Below are positions 58,846 through 64,000 of a DNA stretch of 64,000 nt, piece by piece. The notes under the pieces are model-generated. The model was not told the origin of the DNA and made no database searches. It worked only from the letters and a program-made list of their open reading frames with translations. Both the position numbers and the translations under genes were made by a program. The stretch covers positions 18,846,898-18,910,897 of the forward strand of contig NC_092577.1 in NCBI RefSeq assembly GCF_037975245.1, written 5' to 3'. Every line of letters starts with the position of its first letter. Position 1 is the stretch's first letter. This stretch comes from Apostichopus japonicus. Its lineage: Eukaryota > Echinodermata > Holothuroidea > Aspidochirotida > Stichopodidae.

Positions 58846-60132
58846 ATGGCGGCTCGCCGTGACAGCAAAATCGTATTGTTGAGTTTTTCGGGGGAGGCTA
58901 AGGTCGTCCCCGTACAAGTTTTTTTCAGTTTTGCGTTCTGTTGGTTTAAAGGTCCCTGGAGAGGTTGACGCGCTTCAGCGTAAACCTCTCCGGGGTATGA
59001 ATTGTTTTGATGTACGGTTTACCTCGGAGGCTGCCCGCGTCCGAGGCGTCCATGTGTTGGAGGGAGTTGAGGGACTGAAGGTCACACCGTATGACAGTTC
59101 GGTGTGGGTGACAGTCCTCCATCTCCCTCTGGACATGTCTGAACAGGTTGTTGTGCGGACACTGGGGCGTTTCGGGAAAGTGACCGGCTACGAGGAGCCG
59201 GAATTCCTTGAATGTATGGGTGTCAAGACCGGGACTAGACGAGTTAGAGTTGAACTCAAGTCCGATATCCCCTCTACCTTGTGGGCTAATGGGCACAGGG
59301 CCCACGTTGCATACCCGGGCCAGCCTCGCACTTGTTGGAGGTGTGGGCTGGAAGGGCATGAGGCCAGGTTGTGCCCGAACAAGCGGTGTAGCCGCTGTTT
59401 ACAGGTTGGGCATACCCTGGCCGAGTGTAAAGGGGATATCGTTTGCAACTCGTGTGGGAAAACGGGCCATCTCGCCCGTTTATGCCCAGACCGCTCATAC
59501 GCCGCGAGAGTGGCTACGGGCGTGGTTGAAGCGGTCCCTGTCCCGGCCTCTGACACCGTACCACATGATGCTCCTGTCATCGCCCCAGTGTCCGACACTA
59601 GCGCCCCGATGGAGGCTTTGTTCCCCTTTCGTGTCCGACCTCTCCCCTGATCGAACTTGCCGAGACTGCCAGCCTGCCCACTGAGGCAAAGCAGGACAAA
59701 ACGGCGGAGATGGTACTAGCGGAGTGGCACGCGGCGCAGGATGCCGCTTGTACTGGTTCACCGGTAGCTACGCCCGCTATCGGTGATACTAGTCGGGCCC
59801 CGAGTCAACCGGCCCAAGAGACATTAAGTGGCCCAGATTCTGACTCGCCAATGGAGGACTGCACTACAGCCTTATTAGTTGTGGCTAAGGAGTCCTCCGA
59901 TTGGTTTGATGAGACAAAACAGGCCACTGATCTCATTGACTCGAGTGGCCCTTCCACCCTACCCGCAGCCGCTATACCGGACACGATGGTCGCTAGTGGA
60001 CCTCCTGTTCCTGACAGGGAGGTCCACTCGACCAAGGTTGACGAGGAGTTAAGAACTCTGCTCCCTCGTAAGAAAAGGGGGAATACTGTTAGGGGCTTGA
60101 AAAGACCCGTATTGGGAAAATTTCGCAGGTAA
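58846..60132 (+). CDS. Zinc-knuckle (3x CCHC) ORF1/Gag-like protein with two frame changes
   Basis: Starts ATG 58846 (MAARRDSKIVLLSFSGE) and changes frame at a run of seven T near 58918-58924. It continues to 59650 (an RRM-like stretch with VTVLHLPLD…GRFGKV), then three CX2CX4HX4C knuckles: CWRCGLEGHEARLC, CSRCLQVGHTLAEC and CNSCGKTGHLARLC (about 59333-59487). A second change before 59650 restores the original frame, which runs through an acidic, Ser/Pro-rich tail to a basic end (PRKKRGNTVRGLKR) at 60132. About 428 codons in all. This is the layout of nucleic-acid-binding ORF1 proteins of non-LTR retroposons and of ZCCHC3-like derived genes. No endonuclease or reverse transcriptase follows. 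It is more GC-rich than its surroundings. Either a decayed element or a derived gene with sequence errors. Confidence 0.65.
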
Positions 60133-61530
60133 TGCGCAAGCCTGTCGTCTGCTATCGGGACGGCGTACCCCGGATGAGTTTTGGAGTTAGTTAGTTGTTA
60201 TGTGTGGGGTGGGGGGTTTGTGTGGTCCTTACATAATATGGGTTGGGGGTTTTCTGTTTGTGGTTTGGTGTTGGCTTTTTGGGGCTGGTTTGTGGAGCTT
60301 TATTGTTTTGGTTCTGTTGGCCTTTGGGTCCGTGTCCTTTTCACGGTCACGTTAAACGCTATATTTTATACATTTGTGGGTTAGTGAGAGATTTCTGTTT
60401 GTGGGTTTTCAGTTGGGTTTTTGGTGGTTGTTAAACAGACGGATTGTTTTTGGTTTTGTTGACCTTTGGTCCGTGTCCAATAGTTCGTTTTACAGAAATG
60501 TAGCCGAAATATCGAAGCGTGCTCTGGTTAGTTTCATTTCTTTTCAAAGCAGATCGCATTTTCCACGTACCTTGCGTGCATCTCCCACATTGACGTATTT
60601 CAGTGTTGTGCTGGTACTGTGTTAGGCCAGTTTAAAGGTTATTTTTTACCGAGTACTGTAGTGAATTTTGCATAATCTGTGATAAATTCAAACATGCGAG
60701 TACGCATTTCGGTTTGACATAGATTAGGCGTACTGAAAGGATACAGTCTACATACGTTGTGTGTCGCATGTAGTAACTTTCCTGCTTAAATCAGCGAGTC
60801 AAGCTGAATTATTCTAGTTCACGTTGGGCCTCTAAAGTCTGGGTAGGCTTTCGTACGCGATCAGATTTATGTTTAGATTTATGTTACACAGTTAGTAGGC
60901 CTAACGTGTCTAAGCTAGAGACAAACACACGGTCAAATAAGCTCGTGAGTTTAGGCCTTATATCAATGGCTTATTAATAGGCCGTATTTTCAGTGGTATA
61001 CAGCTATTCACGACGAGTATGTACCATACCCTGTCGAGAACTTGGTAATTTGACATGAATTTTAGCCTAGGCTTTAGACTAGGTAAGGCACTTTTAATCG
61101 ATCCTGTGTAGGCTATTTAATAATAATATGTGGTAGGTCTAGCAGCAAGTACCGTAGGCCTAGTTGTTGTACTAGTCCTATTATTCTAGCCTTTGTAGTT
61201 CAAATGCTATAGAATAGAACTAGTAGTATTACCACTATAGTCCTATGTACAATACTTGCAAAAGTTGTATCATATTATTCAAAAGTTATATAAGGCTGGG
61301 GTGGAGAAACCCAACTCTAGTTTGAATGGCCTAGAGTTATTGTACAATGCGCTCGATTTGTTTATTAGTTAGTATAATGAGTGTATATTAATTGGTATTA
61401 CTGTACATGGAAAGAATGCTAGGAAGTAACAGCATGTCATTATCAATTATGTAGCCTGGGCAAAATATACAAAGTATTCTTATTGGAAGAAAAACATGAG
61501 CAAATAATGCTGCGTAGGCCTATAGTAATA
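60133..61530. other. No gene recognised
   Basis: The first ~500 bp are T/G-rich ('gtttttggttttgttgacc' style), possibly the 3' UTR of the zinc-knuckle ORF. The remainder is AT-rich with TAGGCCTA words. Confidence 0.4.
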
Positions 61531-61534
61531 CAAA

Positions 61535-61799
61535 GTGGCTATTCTTACGACTAGTTGTAAGAATAATTTATAAATACGCACGCGCAGTTGCTTTAACATG
61601 GCTATTTTTACAACTAGGAGTACTATTTTTACAACTAGGAGTAACAATAATTTCCAGTTAGGGTTAAGGTTAGTGTTTAGGGTTAGGGTTACCCCTACTT
61701 CATGTGCAGTTGCTTTATTTACTTTACTGTGCTTGAATTCGCCGATGTCGTAAGAATAGTTTATAAATAATTGTTACGACTAGTCGTAAGAATAGCCAC
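61535..61799. mobile_element. 265-bp miniature inverted-repeat element with telomere-like core
   Basis: GTGGCTATTCTTACGACTAG at the left is matched by its reverse complement at the right, and similarity extends inward for about 40 bp to TTTATAAAT. Each arm contains the palindrome TTACGACTAG(T)CGTAA. The interior carries TTAGGGTTA-type repeats (about 61655-61690). No clear target duplication. Confidence 0.75.
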
Positions 61800-62258
61800 G
61801 GCCATAGTAATATGTCATTGTTATTAGTATTAATGTTATGCAAGGCTGAAATTTGTTCAGATACCCAATCATGTCTATGCAGTAGGTAGGCAAGGCCTAG
61901 TAATAGGATGTTATATTCACCATGCTGCTTTTAGTCTGAACATCAAGTTTTTAAGAATTAATTTCTCAGGCTGAAACCTGTTTCCTTGCACATGTAAGTT
62001 GTAATGCTGACCTGTTACTAATAACTGGTCAAAATTAAAATGGGCCTTGTACCCCTTACTGGTAGCCCTGGTCCAGGTGTACTCTAGTATAATTATGCTG
62101 TCATTGATTAGATGGGGAAGATCTATTTCCATGGTATTCATGTAGCTATAGGCTATGCCCTAAATGACTAGGTCTGACCTAACCCGGGTTTGGCTAAGCA
62201 ATATATATAAAGTCCAAGTTATATGCATTATAAAGCAAAGGATATGCTAGTATATTAA

Positions 62259-62900
62259 AGAGGCCATGACACGAAAAATCCAACTCATCGAGAGTAACTT
62301 CCTCTGAATCTATGAGAAAATCTATGTTCAAAACTATCCTCAACACCTTGAAAACCTCAAGGACTAATTAGTAATTAACGTTTTAATATTCGCATCCGAA
62401 AATAGATACCTGAGAATGCGATTTCACAACAAGACAATGATGACGTCATGTTAGGAACACACGTGCAAAGCTCAGGCATGTATCGGATGCGCGACGATCA
62501 TACCGTTCCATATACAGTACACGCATATTTACACTGAGAGAACAACCACTGTATTACGCTATATCGTTAGAAATTTCAAGTTTGTTTTACAACTGTTGTA
62601 AACTATCCGAGAGAAATGCCGGTCCGTTGTGTTGTTGGGGCTGCATAAATATCATTACCCATGCAATTAGCCTTCATCCATGGCTGAAGGACGAAAAAAA
62701 ACACGGCGATTATGACCAAGTTAGTGCACAACACCAGCGCCGATTTCACTGGGCCTAGCCAGTATGCAGCTCCGAATGAAGCGAACACTTCACGGAAGCA
62801 TACTACGATCCCTCCTTTTTGTTATGAAATAAAACAAATGGACTTTAACGGTTCGACATAAAAGAGTCATTCTTCTGTCAAGTAATCCACAAAAAACTAC
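62259..62900 (+). pseudogene. 5' end of a Kolobok-like element with a broken THAP domain
   Basis: TTAA (62255-62258) is followed by AGAGGCCATGACACGAAAAA, the type of end carried by TTAA-targeting elements. From 62616 the sequence reads MPVRCVVGAA, the start of a THAP zinc finger, then a stop. Further on, in a different frame, SEHFTEAYYDPSFL matches the 'C.EHF….' end of the THAP domain. Kolobok-type transposons are known to use TTAA targets and encode THAP domains. No intact reading frame and no 3' end found. Confidence 0.5.
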
Positions 62901-64000
62901 TCTGAAGACCAGATCGGGGAACAGGAAACCTCCAATGGGGCAAGTGGCGATCCTTAGGAGGTAGCGCGCCGAGCACTAGTAGTACTATAGTATGGTTCCC
63001 CTATAGTATTAGCGTTACTACACTGAAGTCGCAATAGACGAAGAGATTTTACTGTATCATCTAAATTAACACCCCCTTCATTGCTCTATTGTATACTAAT
63101 AAGCTATGAGGTTAGCTTCAGAGGCGATGGGTTACATCTTCTTGTGAACAAATCTCAGTGCCCCAATTTATTTCTGGAATATGCTGGATCAGTTAATTAT
63201 AGCAATAATTTCTTATGCCTATTCCAGGAAAACCATTTATTATGTTGTGGAGGGAGTGGGGGTAATGGGGATGGGTCAAAATAGGTAGGTAAAAAGATTT
63301 TATTCCAAAGGTTGTTTAATTAAATCTCAAAGCGATTTATTTTAAAGTCACAGAGCCAAAAATTCACACAACATAGTTCAAGTGTTAAATCATTGAACAA
63401 AATTTATTCAATATCAGTTCTAGACAGTCATTCTGGACAATCTGAACTAACATTAACAACAATCATTGTATTATATGACATAAAAGTAAAACTGTACTTT
63501 CCATAAACATTATCATTCTTAAATTACACTAATGTAATTTGTGACATCAAAGGAGGTTAAAAGAAAACAACTTACATGATTTTTTTTGCTTTAAGCCTAC
63601 AAAGCAGTTGCATGTCCATCGCTATCAATCGTTGTTGTGACAAATTAATTAGAATAATCCAGAAGCAAATACAATACAGGGTTATTTAAACCAAGAAACA
63701 CTGCACGACGCAACTCACATGCAAAAATGTTACCCACGCACGACGACACGTACAACACTGATGGGCAATGTGAAACACAGCATCACACGCATTAAAACAA
63801 TCGAAGACCATTAACAGGGTGTACTGCTGAGTTTTTGAAGAAAGACTACAAAACAAACCAACTGCTGCTGAAGAAACAGTCTAAACATTCAAGAGTTCTG
63901 CTGCCTCCATTGGTCTTTAATATGACTTTTCTGTCAAATATCATTGGTGATATGGTTATTTTGGCTTCCAGATTAAAGGTACGAATCAAACGAGGTAAAT
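62901..64000. other. No gene recognised
   Basis: AT-rich. A 67-codon frame at 63081-63284 has no motif. The window ends without a defined feature. Confidence 0.45.

Noticed and set aside
59188-59598. 136-codon minus-strand frame opposite the zinc-knuckle gene
   Set aside because: Antisense shadow of the GC-rich CCHC coding sequence.
61655-61690. TTAGGGTTA repeats as a telomere
   Set aside because: Only a few units, inside a 265-bp miniature element. Similar short runs occur at 33509-33530. Not a chromosome end.

Overview
The window looks like eukaryotic, AT-rich, intron-containing DNA from a marine invertebrate deuterostome. An echinoderm is most likely. The grounds are many scattered TAGGCCTA-type words, canonical GT/AG introns, dense hAT-like miniature elements, CR1/L2-like retroposon tails, and two fold-back elements whose arms are degenerate 15-bp tandem repeats, as described for sea-urchin TU elements. 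The species assignment is inference. There are no operons, CRISPR arrays or prokaryotic features. Most of the 64 kb is repeats and unannotated non-coding DNA.

Three spliced genes can be read. (A) Minus strand, 11659 to 4895: the 5' part of an unrecognised nuclear-looking protein. Its coding exons join in phase, and an 81-nt exon is present twice. (B) Plus strand, 17107 to 26048: a nine-exon HECT-type E3 ubiquitin ligase of the 'G2E3-like' invertebrate kind. It has an N-terminal conserved module, a Rad18-like UBZ4 zinc finger, one or two ubiquitin-interacting motifs and a HECT domain with its catalytic cysteine. Exon 5 contains a reading-frame break. (C) Minus strand, about 55.9 to 52.0 kb: a multi-exon DUF4806-domain protein. 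It follows directly, in a different frame, a CACTA/EnSpm-like transposase open reading frame (57820 to about 55850) that carries an in-frame stop and a frameshift. A small hAT element sits inside one of its introns.

Mobile and repeat DNA, left to right: inverted-repeat and tandem repeats (0-4.2 kb); a dispersed repeat present inverted at 10.2 and 15.7 kb, the second copy split by a 290-bp hAT element with a perfect 8-bp target duplication; a TA-flanked 467-bp miniature element (12.45 kb); a 370-bp hAT-like element (14.1 kb); microsatellites and a ~40-bp minisatellite (18.4 kb); fold-back element 1 (28.7 kb); a 2.2-kb array of ~300/~395-bp units (30.3-32.5 kb); a CR1/L2-like 3' end (35.8 kb); fold-back element 2 (36.9-38.0 kb); a 22-bp array (39.6 kb); 1-kb direct repeats (41.5 and 42.5 kb); a 792-bp triplication (45.1-47.4 kb); a retroposon endonuclease fragment (49.4 kb); two related zinc-knuckle/ORF1-like sequences (50.3 and 58.8-60.1 kb) with a very GC-rich island beside the first; a 265-bp miniature element (61.5 kb); and a Kolobok-like end with a broken THAP domain (62.3 kb).

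The three spliced genes are not evidently co-functional. The links in the window are between mobile elements: nested insertions, paired inverted copies, and a transposase module abutting a DUF4806 gene.
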